A DNA stretch of 64,000 nucleotides, taken from assembly GCA_036381255.1 (NCBI GenBank), contig DASVDG010000124.1, positions 82,763-146,762 on the forward strand. Direction: 5' to 3'. Of this stretch, positions 40,424 to 50,023 are shown one piece after another; positions within the stretch are counted from its first letter, which is position 1; each line of letters starts with the position of its first letter. Made by a program: the position numbers and the translations under genes. Below the pieces are notes generated by a model. The model ran no database searches. It was not told where the DNA came from and saw only the letters and a program-made list of their open reading frames with translations. Origin of the DNA: CALBZE01 sp036381255 (lineage in GTDB: Bacteria; Gemmatimonadota; Gemmatimonadetes; Longimicrobiales; RSA9).

Positions 40424-41086
40424 ATGAAGAAGGTTGCGGAATCGACGGTTGGCCGACTTTCGGTCTACCTGCGCGTGCTCGTAGAATTCGAGGAGAGCGG
40501 AGGCGCGACGATCTCGAGCGAGGAGCTTGCGAGCCGGGCGGGGACGACGGCGGCGCAGGTGCGAAAGGATCTTTCGTTCTTCGGCACGTTCGGGAAGCGG
40601 GGGCTGGGGTACGCGGTCCCGGAGCTGGTCGAGGAGTTGCGGTCGATCCTGGGGCTCGGCCGGTCGTGGCGCGTGGCGCTGGTGGGGGCGGGGAAGATCG
40701 GGCAGGCGTTGTACGGGTATCAGGACTTTCGGCGGCAGGGGTTCTACATCGAGGCGGTGTTCGATGCGGATCCGGCGAAGATCGGGCAGCGGTGGGACGG
40801 GGTGGAGGTGTTCTCGGAGCAGGTGCTGGAGCGGGAGCTGGAGGATCGGTCGATCGACATCGTGATCCTGGCGGTTCCGGCGTCGGCGGCGCAGGGGCTG
40901 GTGGATCGAGTCGTGCGGGCGGGGGTGCGCGGGATCCTGAACTTCGCGCCGGTCCGACTGCGGGTGCCGTCGGGCGTGGCGTTGAAGAACGTGAACATGG
41001 CGGTGGAGATGGAGGGGCTGTCGTACGCGCTGGCCAACGGCGGCCGGCGTCGGCGGGGGTCGCCATCGGCACCGGGCCGTGGGTGA
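40424..41086 (+). CDS. rex: Redox-sensing transcriptional repressor Rex
   Basis: I chose ATG 40424 (220 residues) because an earlier GTG at 40373 would lie in the operator. The N-terminal winged helix (STVGRLSVYLRVL, then ISSEELASRAGTTAAQVRKDL and FFGTFGKRGLGY) is standard Rex. The Rossmann domain has VALVGAGKIGQAL (GxGxxG), VFDADPAKIG with the NAD-ribose acid, and ALKNVNMAVEMEGLSYAL at the end. Rex senses the NADH/NAD+ ratio. It overlaps the arginine deiminase reading frame region and lies 19 bases before its start, so both are probably controlled by Rex. Confidence 0.95.
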   Translation: MKKVAESTVGRLSVYLRVLVEFEESGGATISSEELASRAGTTAAQVRKDLSFFGTFGKRGLGYAVPELVEELRSILGLGRSWRVALVGAGKIGQALYGYQDFRRQGFYIEAVFDADPAKIGQRWDGVEVFSEQVLERELEDRSIDIVILAVPASAAQGLVDRVVRAGVRGILNFAPVRLRVPSGVALKNVNMAVEMEGLSYALANGGRRRRGSPSAPGRG

Positions 41087-41105
41087 GCGCGAGCGAGAGG
41101 GCGGC

Positions 41106-42347
41106 ATGGAGACCTCGAAGGTTCGGGTGACATCGGAGATCGGTCGGATGCGCGGGGTGATCTGCCACACGCCGGGGGCCGAGCTGCTGGCGGTCACGCC
41201 GTCGACGCGCGAGGATTTCCTGTACGACGACATCATCGATCTGGACCTGGCGCGCCGGGAGCATCATCGATTCAAGGCGATCCTGTCGCGGTTCTGCGAG
41301 GTGTACGAGGTCCGGGATCTCCTGGAGGAGATTGCGGACCTGCCGGATGTGCGGCCGTTCCTGATCGAGCGGGTGATGGACGTGGCGCGATCGGAGCCGC
41401 TGGCGCGGCAGCTCCTGGAGATGCCGGCGCAGGAGCTGGTGTCGATCTTCATCGAGGGGCTGGAGGCGGAGGAGGGGCCGCTCCAGGAGGTGCTGAACAC
41501 GGCGAGCTACGACCTTCCGCCGCTGCCGAACCTGTTCTTCACCCGGGACGCCGCGATGGTGATCGGCGAGGGCGTGATCATCGGGTCGATGAAGTACACC
41601 GTCCGGTGGACGGAGGAGATCCTGATGAAGGCGCTCTTCACGTACCACCCGATGCTGGCGAACCGGGGGCTGATCTACGACGGCAGCGAGGAGCGGCGCG
41701 CGGGGTACACGATCGAGGGCGGCGACGTCCACGTGTTGCGGCCGGACCTGGTGATCATGGGCCTGTCGCAGCGGTCGAGTCCGGGCGCGTTCGACACGAT
41801 GGCGGAGAGCCTGGTGCGTTCGGGGGTGCGGGACATCCTGGTGGTCGTGCTTCCGACGGACCGGGCGATGATCCACCTGGACATGATCTTCTCGATGGTG
41901 GACCGGGATCACTGCGTGATCTTTCCGCCGAGCTTCGTGGGCCCGGACCGCTGCGCGGTGCTGCACTACCGCGAGGGTCGGCGCGGGATGCGGGAGATGC
42001 CGAACCTGTTCGCGGCGTTCCGGGAGGTGGACTTCCCGCTGGAGCCGGTGTTCTGCGGCGGCACGCGACGGATCTTCCAGGAGCGCGAGCAATGGTCGAG
42101 CGGGTGCAACTTCGTGGCGGTGCGGCCCGGGCTGGTGCTGGGGTACTCGCGCAACGAGCACACGTGCGCCGAGCTGGAGCGGGAGGCGGGGTACCGCATC
42201 GTCGACGCGATGGACTTCCTGACCGGAGACGTCGAGATTGCGGAGGACGAGAAGGCGGTGGTGACGTTCGAGGGCGCGGAGCTGGTGCGGGGCGGCGGCG
42301 GCGGGCGCTGCATGACGCTCCCGATCTGGCGGGACGACGTCTGGTGA
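41106..42347 (+). CDS. arcA: Arginine deiminase
   Basis: The enzyme hydrolyses arginine to citrulline and ammonia. ATG 41106 follows GAGAGGG and gives 413 residues. The catalytic set is present: FTRD (145-148), EGGDVHV, IHLDM with H257, the GCNFVAVRPGLVLGY segment, and the nucleophile in GGGGRCMTLP (C402). No ornithine carbamoyltransferase or carbamate kinase gene is adjacent, so a full ADI pathway is not shown here. It lies 19 bases after rex. Its stop overlaps the exonuclease start (GTGA at 42344). Confidence 0.9.
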   Translation: METSKVRVTSEIGRMRGVICHTPGAELLAVTPSTREDFLYDDIIDLDLARREHHRFKAILSRFCEVYEVRDLLEEIADLPDVRPFLIERVMDVARSEPLARQLLEMPAQELVSIFIEGLEAEEGPLQEVLNTASYDLPPLPNLFFTRDAAMVIGEGVIIGSMKYTVRWTEEILMKALFTYHPMLANRGLIYDGSEERRAGYTIEGGDVHVLRPDLVIMGLSQRSSPGAFDTMAESLVRSGVRDILVVVLPTDRAMIHLDMIFSMVDRDHCVIFPPSFVGPDRCAVLHYREGRRGMREMPNLFAAFREVDFPLEPVFCGGTRRIFQEREQWSSGCNFVAVRPGLVLGYSRNEHTCAELEREAGYRIVDAMDFLTGDVEIAEDEKAVVTFEGAELVRGGGGGRCMTLPIWRDDVW

Positions 42348-43003
42348 GCGGTGCCGGGAACGGGGCGGCGGCGGGGGCGGAGTCGCTGCGATCGTTGGAG
42401 TATGTCGTGGTCGACGTGGAGACCACGGGCGGCGGCGCGTCGCGCGGCGACCGGGTCACGGAGTTCGCCGCGATCCGCATCCGCGGAACCGGCGAGGTGC
42501 TCGAGGAGTTCACGACGCTGGTGAACCCGGAGCGGCCGATCCCTCCGTTCATCACGCGCCTGACAAACATCACGGACGAGATGGTGCGGGACGCGCCGCG
42601 GTTCGGGGAGATCGCCGGCGAGGTCCGTCGGCTGCTGGAGGGCGGCGTCTTCGTGGCGCACAACGTCTCGTTCGACTGGCGCTTCGTCGGCCACGAGCTG
42701 GAGCGCGCGACGGGGCTGGGGCTGGAGGGGCGGCGGCTGTGCACCGTGAAGCTCGCGCGCCGGGTCGTGCCGGAGGTCGCGAGCCGATCGCTCGGCTCGC
42801 TCACCGAATACTTCGGCATCGACAACGACGCGCGGCACCGGGCGTTCGGCGATGCGCGGGCGACGGCCGCGGTGCTGCTGCGGCTCCTGGAGCGAGTCGA
42901 GGGGTACGAGGTCACGAGCTGGGCCGAGCTCGAAGCGCTGCTCGAGCGGCGGCGCCGGCGGCGCAAACGGACCTCGCTCCCCGAATCCATCGATTGCATA
43001 TGA
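42344..43003 (+). CDS. DnaQ-type 3'-5' exonuclease
   Basis: The 219-residue protein starts at GTG 42344, inside the arcA stop. It has the DEDD core: VVDVETTG with D24 and E26 (ExoI), an ExoII region VFVAHNVSFDWRF, and ExoIII RHRAFGDARAT with the His and Asp. The layout matches the DNA polymerase III epsilon-like family. The C-terminal 20 residues are strongly basic (RRRRRRKR). It may proofread or trim DNA or RNA ends. Its stop overlaps the next ATG (ATGA at 43000). Confidence 0.87.
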   Translation: MSGAGNGAAAGAESLRSLEYVVVDVETTGGGASRGDRVTEFAAIRIRGTGEVLEEFTTLVNPERPIPPFITRLTNITDEMVRDAPRFGEIAGEVRRLLEGGVFVAHNVSFDWRFVGHELERATGLGLEGRRLCTVKLARRVVPEVASRSLGSLTEYFGIDNDARHRAFGDARATAAVLLRLLERVEGYEVTSWAELEALLERRRRRRKRTSLPESIDCI

Positions 43004-43884
43004 CGACGGCGACGGACATCGAACTCCCGCTCCGCAGGACGCGCGACCTGGGCCGGTTCCGCCTGCACGCGCTCGAGGCCGGGCTCCAGCGACTCGACGG
43101 CGGCGCAATGTTCGGCGTGGTGCCGAAGCCGCTCTGGGAGCGCCGGATCCCGGCCGACGAGCGGAACCGCATCCCGCTGGCGATGCGCTGCCTGCTCGTC
43201 GAGACGCCGGACGCGCTCGTCCTGGTCGACAACGGCGCGGGGAACAAGGAGGACGCGAAGTTCGTCGACATCTACGGCCTGGAGAACGCGGGCTCGCCGA
43301 CCCGGCTCGAGGATGCGATCCGCGACGCCGGCTTCTCGCCGGACGACGTCGACCTCGTGATCGACACGCACCTCCACTTCGACCACGCGGGCGGGAACAC
43401 GTTCCGCGACGGCGAGGGTCGGGTCCGGCCGTCGTTCCCGCGCGCCCGGTACGTGGTCCAGCGCGGCGAGTGGGAGTACGCGCACCTGCGCAACGAGCGC
43501 ATCCGTGCGAGCTACCTCCCGGACAACTTCGACCCGGTCGAGGCGGCCGGCCTCTTCGACTTCGTCGAGGGCGAGCACGAGGTCGTGCCCGGCGTTCACC
43601 TCGTCCCGACGCCGGGGCACACGCCTCACCACCAGTCCGTGGTGCTGCGGTCGCAGGGCGAGACCGCGTGCTTCCTCGCCGACCTGATCCCGACCACGGC
43701 GCACCTGCCGCTGCCGTGGATCATGGGGTACGACGTGGAGCCGCTCGTCACGCTCGAGAGCAAGCGGTCGCTGCTCGCTCGCGCGCGGCGGGAGGACTGG
43801 CTGCTCGTCTTCGAGCACGATCCGCGCGTGCCGTGGGGCCGCCTCGACCCGAACGAGACGCGGCCGACGCTGGTCAAGGCGTAG
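43000..43884 (+). CDS. Metallo-beta-lactamase-fold hydrolase
   Basis: The 294-residue protein starts at ATG 43000. It has the complete zinc motif DTHLHFDHAGG, then TPGHTPHHQSVV and a later FLADLIPTTAHLPLPW. VLVDNGAGNKED precedes the motif. It belongs to the broad AHL-lactonase/N-acyl-homoserine-type branch of the MBL fold, but the substrate cannot be told. It is the last gene of the rex unit; a 180-base gap follows. Confidence 0.85.
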   Translation: MTTATDIELPLRRTRDLGRFRLHALEAGLQRLDGGAMFGVVPKPLWERRIPADERNRIPLAMRCLLVETPDALVLVDNGAGNKEDAKFVDIYGLENAGSPTRLEDAIRDAGFSPDDVDLVIDTHLHFDHAGGNTFRDGEGRVRPSFPRARYVVQRGEWEYAHLRNERIRASYLPDNFDPVEAAGLFDFVEGEHEVVPGVHLVPTPGHTPHHQSVVLRSQGETACFLADLIPTTAHLPLPWIMGYDVEPLVTLESKRSLLARARREDWLLVFEHDPRVPWGRLDPNETRPTLVKA

Positions 43885-44065
43885 CACCGTGCGGCGCGGT
43901 CCGTGCGCGCACGGCGGCAGGCCGCCGCGGCGCGGCGGTGGGGCCACACGGCGCGGCGCGGCACGGCGCCCGGCCGGCGCCCCTGGCCTACCGGCCGGAT
44001 TCGCCGTATCTTCACCCGGCTTCGGTTCGCAACGATCGTGAAGGCGCGGAGATCGTAGGAGATAG

Positions 44066-45280
44066 ATGATGACAGACGCAGCACGCACCCCGGTGATCGT
44101 CGGCGCGGCACGCACGCCGATCGGTCGGTTCCTCGGCGGGCTCGCCCCGCTCTCCGCCCCCGAGCTCGGCGGCATCGCGATCCGCGCGGCGGTCGAACGC
44201 GCCGGCATCGACGCCGAAGACATCGACGACGTCATCCTCGGCAACGTCGTCTCCGCAGGGCTCGGGCAGGCGCCCGCCCGCCAGGCGGCGATCCGCGGCG
44301 GGCTCCCGGAGTCCGTCGGCGCGATGGCGGTGAGCCGGGTCTGCGGCTCCGGCCTCATGGCCGTCATGCTCGCCGCCCAGGCGATCCGCGCGGGCGATGC
44401 GCGCCTCATGGTCGCCGGCGGGATGGAGTCCATGTCCAACGCGCCGCACTACCTGCGCGGCTACCGCGACGGCGTGAAGTTCGGCAGCCGGGAGATCGTG
44501 GACGGGCTGATCCACGACGGGCTGTGGTGCGCGTTCGGCCACTGCCACATGGGGGGGCACGCGGAGTACACCGCGTGGAAGGCCGGGATCACGCGCGAAG
44601 AGGCGGACCGGTTCTCGCTCGCGTCGCACCAGAAGGCGATTGCGGCGATCGACGCCGGCAAGTTACGCGACGAGATCGTGCCGGTCGAGATCCGGGGCCG
44701 CAAGGGCACGGTCGTCGTCGACACGGACGAGCCGCCGCGGCGCGACACGTCGCTCGAGGCGCTGGCGAAGCTGATGCCGGCGTTCACGCGGGACATGCCG
44801 GAGGAGGTGACGGAGCCGGTCGTCACCGCGGGGAACGCGCCGGGGCTGAACGACGGCGCCGCCGCGCTGGTCGTGGCGAGCCAGGCGTACGCCGAGGCGC
44901 ACGGCCTGCCGGTCCTGGCCCGGATCAACGCGTACGCGACGGGCGCGGTCGCGCCGAAGGAGCTGTTCTTCGCGCCGGTCCGCGCGGTCCGGCGGCTGAT
45001 GGAGAAGGAGGGCGCCTCGATCGGGGACTACGACCTCATCGAGGCGAACGAGGCGTTCGCCGTCCAGGCGCTCGCCGACGGCAAGGAGCTCGGCTGGGAC
45101 TGGGATCGGGTCAACGTGCACGGCGGCGCGGTCGCGCTCGGCCATCCGATCGGCGCGTCGGGCGCGCGCATCCTGACGACGCTGCTCTACGCCATGAAGG
45201 ATCGGGACGCGAGCCGCGGCCTGGCGACGCTGTGCCTGGGCGGCGGCGACGCGGTGGCCCTCTCGGTGGAAAGGGTGTGA
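44066..45280 (+). CDS. Acetyl-CoA C-acetyltransferase (thiolase)
   Basis: The 404-residue thiolase starts at ATG 44066 (or the next codon, 44069), behind AGGAGA. Catalytic features are intact: VSRVCGSGLMAV with the nucleophilic Cys near 92, NVHGGAVALGHPIGASGAR with the His, and CLGGGDAVAL with the second Cys near 395. It condenses or cleaves acetoacetyl-CoA and longer 3-ketoacyl-CoA. With the hydroxybutyryl-CoA dehydrogenase and acyl-CoA dehydrogenase downstream it forms a short-chain fatty-acid/butyryl-CoA set. Confidence 0.92.
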   Translation: MMTDAARTPVIVGAARTPIGRFLGGLAPLSAPELGGIAIRAAVERAGIDAEDIDDVILGNVVSAGLGQAPARQAAIRGGLPESVGAMAVSRVCGSGLMAVMLAAQAIRAGDARLMVAGGMESMSNAPHYLRGYRDGVKFGSREIVDGLIHDGLWCAFGHCHMGGHAEYTAWKAGITREEADRFSLASHQKAIAAIDAGKLRDEIVPVEIRGRKGTVVVDTDEPPRRDTSLEALAKLMPAFTRDMPEEVTEPVVTAGNAPGLNDGAAALVVASQAYAEAHGLPVLARINAYATGAVAPKELFFAPVRAVRRLMEKEGASIGDYDLIEANEAFAVQALADGKELGWDWDRVNVHGGAVALGHPIGASGARILTTLLYAMKDRDASRGLATLCLGGGDAVALSVERV

Positions 45281-45282
45281 GG

Positions 45283-45891
45283 ATGACGGAGCTGCTGCTA
45301 CAGATTCGGAGGTTCGCGGGCGCGGAGGTCGTGACCAGCCGCGCCGCCCGGCGGGGCGTCATGGTCCTCGTCTTCGCGCTGCTGACCGCGCTCGGCGCCT
45401 ACGTCGCGGTGCCGCTGCCCGGGACGCAGGTGCCGGTCACGCTCCAGGCGATGGCCGTGATCCTGGCCGGCGCGCTGCTCGGCCCGGGCCTCGGCGCGGC
45501 ATCGCAGGTCGCGTACCTGACGGCGGGTGTGCTGGGCGCGCCGGTCTTCTCGGGCGGCGCGGCGGGGGTCGCGTGGCTCTTCGGGCCGACCGGCGGCTAC
45601 CTGCTCGCGTTCCCGGCCGCGGCCGCCGTCGTCGGCGCGCTGGCGGGCCCGGCCGGCGTGCGCCGCGGCGCGGTGCGGCTCGCGGCGCTCGCGCGGCTCG
45701 GCGCGGCGCTCGCGCTCGGCTCGGCTGTGATCCTGGTCGGCGGCACGGCGCAGCTCGCGATCCTGACCGGCGACCTGGAGGCGGCCGTCGCGCTCGGCGT
45801 CGTACCGTTCCTGGTCGGGGACGGGGTCAAGATCCTCGCGGCGCTCGCCATCGCCGCGCGGGTGCGCGGACGGACCCTCGGGCTGCTGTAG
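45283..45891 (+). CDS. bioY: Biotin transporter BioY
   Basis: The 202-residue S-component starts 2 bases after the thiolase stop. It has about six membrane helices and the BioY signatures VPLPGTQVPVTLQAMAVIL, LGPGLGAASQVAYLTAGVLG, PVFSGG and FGPTGGYLLAFP. BioY imports biotin, alone or with an ECF module, which is not encoded here. Its place between acyl-CoA genes may serve biotin-dependent carboxylases elsewhere in the genome. Confidence 0.93.
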   Translation: MTELLLQIRRFAGAEVVTSRAARRGVMVLVFALLTALGAYVAVPLPGTQVPVTLQAMAVILAGALLGPGLGAASQVAYLTAGVLGAPVFSGGAAGVAWLFGPTGGYLLAFPAAAAVVGALAGPAGVRRGAVRLAALARLGAALALGSAVILVGGTAQLAILTGDLEAAVALGVVPFLVGDGVKILAALAIAARVRGRTLGLL

Positions 45892-45911
45892 CGGCCCGGG
45901 GGTTTTCGTCG

Positions 45912-46826
45912 ATGGGCCGGGGCTGGAGGTCGGTCCTCGTCGCGAACGGCACGCTGCGGGCGCCCTGGCGGCTCCTGCTGTTCGTTGCACTGTTCGGCCT
46001 CCTCTCGGTCCTGGCCGGGCTGCTCGCCGCGGCGCTCCTGGGCGCCCGGCCCACGGGGAAGGCGATCCTGCTGTGGCAGGCGGTGCCGCTCGCGAGCGCA
46101 CTCGGCGCCGGGTGGATCCTGCTGACGACGGTCGACCGCCGGCCGGCCGGCGCGCTCGGCTTCGCCTGGACGTCGCACACGCCGCGAGATCTCGGCGCCG
46201 GGCTCGCGATCGGCGGCGGCGCGCTGGCGGTCGTGGTCGGCGCGATGATGGCGGCGGGATGGGTCGCCTACCGCCCCGATGCGGGCGCCGCGGGCGTCTT
46301 CGTCGCGACGGTGCTGTTCGACCTCGCGGCGTTTTCCGTCGCGGCGGCGTTCGAGGAGGCGCTGTTCCGAGGCTACCCGTTCCAGGTGCTGGCCCGGGCG
46401 ATCGGGCCGGTCACGGCGACGCTGCTGATGAGCGCGGCTTTCGCGGCGGCGCACGTGCGCAACCCGAACGTCGACGGGCTGGGGCTGCTCAACATCTTCC
46501 TGGCCGGGGTGCTGCTCTCGGCGGCGTACCTGCGGACGCGCAGCCTCTGGTTCGCGACCGCCGTACACGTCGGGTGGAACTGGACGATGGCGTCGCTGTT
46601 CGACCTGCCGGTGAGCGGGCTCGCGTTCTTCGACACGCCGCTCTACGAACCGGCGCTGGCGGGGCCGGACTGGGTCACGGGCGGCGCGTTCGGCCCGGAG
46701 GGCGGCGTGGGCGCGAGCGTCGCGTTCGCGCTCGCGCTGCTCGCGGTGCTGCAGCTGCCGGGGCTGGGCGAGGCGCCCGAGATGCGCGCGCTCGGGCCGC
46801 TCGTGGACCGGGGAGACATGGATTGA
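45912..46826 (+). CDS. CPBP-family intramembrane protease (Rce1-like)
   Basis: The 304-residue protein has about eight membrane helices. The CPBP motifs are complete: EEALFRGYPF near 148 (EExxxR), FAAAHVRN near 177 (FxxxH) and AVHVGWNW near 218 (HxxxN). It would cleave or modify membrane-associated proteins in the inner membrane; the substrate is unknown. It starts 20 bases after bioY and is followed by hbd. Confidence 0.87.
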   Translation: MGRGWRSVLVANGTLRAPWRLLLFVALFGLLSVLAGLLAAALLGARPTGKAILLWQAVPLASALGAGWILLTTVDRRPAGALGFAWTSHTPRDLGAGLAIGGGALAVVVGAMMAAGWVAYRPDAGAAGVFVATVLFDLAAFSVAAAFEEALFRGYPFQVLARAIGPVTATLLMSAAFAAAHVRNPNVDGLGLLNIFLAGVLLSAAYLRTRSLWFATAVHVGWNWTMASLFDLPVSGLAFFDTPLYEPALAGPDWVTGGAFGPEGGVGASVAFALALLAVLQLPGLGEAPEMRALGPLVDRGDMD

Positions 46827-46837
46827 GGAGGCGATAG

Positions 46838-47692
46838 ATGGCGGAAGTACGGCGGGTGGCGGTGATCGGCGGCGGCACGATGGGCAACGGGATCGCCCAC
46901 GTGTTCGCCCAGCACGGGTACGACGTGGCGCTGATCGACGTGAGCGCGGAGCGTCTCGCCCGCGCGGTCGACACGATCGCCGCGAACCTGGACCGGCAGA
47001 TCCGGAAGGGCACGCTGGAGGCCGGCGCGAAGGAGGCGACGCTCGGGCGGCTGCACACGACGACGGAGCTCGCCGCGGCCGCGGACGCGCAGCTCGTCGT
47101 GGAAGCGGTGCCGGAGCAGCTCGAGATGAAGGCCGGCATCTTCCGCGAGCTGGACGAGCGGACCGCGCCGGACGCGATCCTCGCGTCGAACACGTCGTCG
47201 ATCTCGATCACCGAGCTGGCGCGCGCGACGCGGCGCCCCGAGCAGGTGATCGGGATGCACTTCATGAACCCGGTGCCGGTCATGAAGCTGGTCGAGGTGA
47301 TCCGGGGGCTGCAGACGTCGGACGCGACGACGGCCACGGTGATGGAGCTGTCGCGCGCGCTGGGGAAGACACCGGTCGAGGCGAACGACTTCCCGGGCTT
47401 CGTCTCGAACCGCGTGCTCATGCCCATGATCAACGAGGCGGTGTACTGCCTGATGGAGGGCGTGGCCGAGGCCGAGGCGATCGACACGGTCATGAAGCTC
47501 GGGATGAACCACCCGATGGGACCGCTGGCGCTGGCCGACCTGATCGGGCTCGACACCTGCCTCGCGATCATGGAGGTGCTGCACCGGGATCTCGGCGACG
47601 ACAAGTACCGCCCGTGTCCGCTGCTGAAGAAGTACGTGGCCGCGGGCTGGCTCGGCCGGAAGACCGGGCGTGGCTTCTACGCCTACGGTTGA
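46838..47692 (+). CDS. hbd: 3-Hydroxybutyryl-CoA dehydrogenase
   Basis: The 284-residue NAD-dependent enzyme has VAVIGGGTMGNGIAHVFA (GxGxxG) and VVEAVPEQLEMK. The catalytic region is IGMHFMNPVPVMKLVEVI with the conserved His and Asn, followed by the C-terminal domain with FVSNRVLMPMINEAV. It oxidises 3-hydroxybutyryl-CoA to acetoacetyl-CoA or the reverse. It has the standard one-domain length and lies 11 bases after the CPBP gene. Confidence 0.95.
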   Translation: MAEVRRVAVIGGGTMGNGIAHVFAQHGYDVALIDVSAERLARAVDTIAANLDRQIRKGTLEAGAKEATLGRLHTTTELAAAADAQLVVEAVPEQLEMKAGIFRELDERTAPDAILASNTSSISITELARATRRPEQVIGMHFMNPVPVMKLVEVIRGLQTSDATTATVMELSRALGKTPVEANDFPGFVSNRVLMPMINEAVYCLMEGVAEAEAIDTVMKLGMNHPMGPLALADLIGLDTCLAIMEVLHRDLGDDKYRPCPLLKKYVAAGWLGRKTGRGFYAYG

Positions 47693-47720
47693 CGACGCGG
47701 TTCCAACGGATGGCGGCGCG

Positions 47721-48821
47721 ATGAACGAGGAGCTGGAGCAGGTCCGAACGCTGGCGCGGGAGTTCGCGGAAGCGGAGCTGCGGCCCCACGTGGAGACGTG
47801 GGACCGGGAGCGGCGGCTGGATCCCGCGGTCATCGCGCACCTCGCCGAGCTCGGCTTCTTCGGGATGCGCGTCCCCGAGGCGTACGGCGGGATGGAGTTC
47901 GACCTGCCCACGTACGTCGCGGTGCTGGAGGAGCTCGCGTGGGGCGAGCCGGCGGTGGCGCTGACGGTCTCGATCCACAGCGCGTTCGTCGTCGAGACGA
48001 TCCTCCGGCACGGCTCGGAAGCGCAGAAGCAGCGCTGGCTCGGGCCGCTCGCGGCCGGCGAGACGATCGGCTGCTTCGCGCTCTCGGAGCCGGACGCCGG
48101 CTCCGACGCCGCGGCGCTCCGCACCGAAGCCGTGCGCGACGGCGACGGCTGGGTCCTGAACGGGACCAAGAAGTGGGTGACCAACGCCCGTCTCGCCGGC
48201 CTCGCGCTGGTCGCGGCGCGCGTCGACGGCAAGATCGCGGCGTTCCTGGTCCCGACGGACGTTGACGGGTACGAGGTCACGGGCGTCGAGGCGACGATGG
48301 GGCTGCGCCCGCTCGAGGTCGCGACCGTCGAGCTACGCGATGTCCGGCTCGGCGCCGACGCGCTCGTCGGCGACCCGACCCGGGGGTTCCACTACGCGAT
48401 GCAGGGGCTGGACCTGGGCCGGCTCGGCATCGCGGCGCAAGCGGTCGGCATCGCGCGGGCGTCGCTGGAGCACGCGCTCGCGTACGCGGCCGAGCGCGAG
48501 CAGTTCGGGCAGAAGCTGCGCGAGTTCGAAGGGCTTCAGTTCAAGCTCGCGGACATGGCGACGCGCGTCGAGGCCGCGCGTGCGGTGACCGGCCGGGCGG
48601 CCGCGGCGCCGTCGACGCGGGCCTCGGCCATGGCCAAGCTGTTCGCGAGCGAAGCGGCCATGTGGGTGACCACGCAGGCCGTTCAGGTGTACGGTGGCTA
48701 CGGCTACATGCGCGACTATCCGGTCGAGAAGCTGATGCGTGACGCCAAGGCCACCGAGATCTACGAGGGGACCAACGAGATCCTTCGCGTCGTGATCGCG
48801 CGCGAGCTGTACCGCTCGTGA
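47721..48821 (+). CDS. Acyl-CoA dehydrogenase (short-chain type)
   Basis: I chose ATG 47721 (366 residues); ATG 47670 would overlap hbd. The FAD-binding signature FALSEPDAGSDAAAL and GTKKWVTNA are present, with the second-domain AYAAEREQFGQKL and MATRVEAARAV. The C-terminal catalytic glutamate is in IYEGTNEILRVVIA. The quinone/ETF-linked enzyme makes the double bond of enoyl-CoA. It is co-directional with thiolase and hbd. Confidence 0.93.
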   Translation: MNEELEQVRTLAREFAEAELRPHVETWDRERRLDPAVIAHLAELGFFGMRVPEAYGGMEFDLPTYVAVLEELAWGEPAVALTVSIHSAFVVETILRHGSEAQKQRWLGPLAAGETIGCFALSEPDAGSDAAALRTEAVRDGDGWVLNGTKKWVTNARLAGLALVAARVDGKIAAFLVPTDVDGYEVTGVEATMGLRPLEVATVELRDVRLGADALVGDPTRGFHYAMQGLDLGRLGIAAQAVGIARASLEHALAYAAEREQFGQKLREFEGLQFKLADMATRVEAARAVTGRAAAAPSTRASAMAKLFASEAAMWVTTQAVQVYGGYGYMRDYPVEKLMRDAKATEIYEGTNEILRVVIARELYRS

Positions 48822-48853
48822 CCGGCGCGGGATGCACCATACAGGGAGAGATC

Positions 48854-49909
<1,056 letters not shown>

Positions 49910-50023
49910 GCGAAGCGTTCGCGGCGGCCGGCTCGCCGTGACCGCGGGTCGCGGCGAGCCCACTGGCGGCGCGTGGGCGGCGCGGCATCCGTAGAACGAG
50001 CGCAGGCGAGTGAGAGCGAAGGA

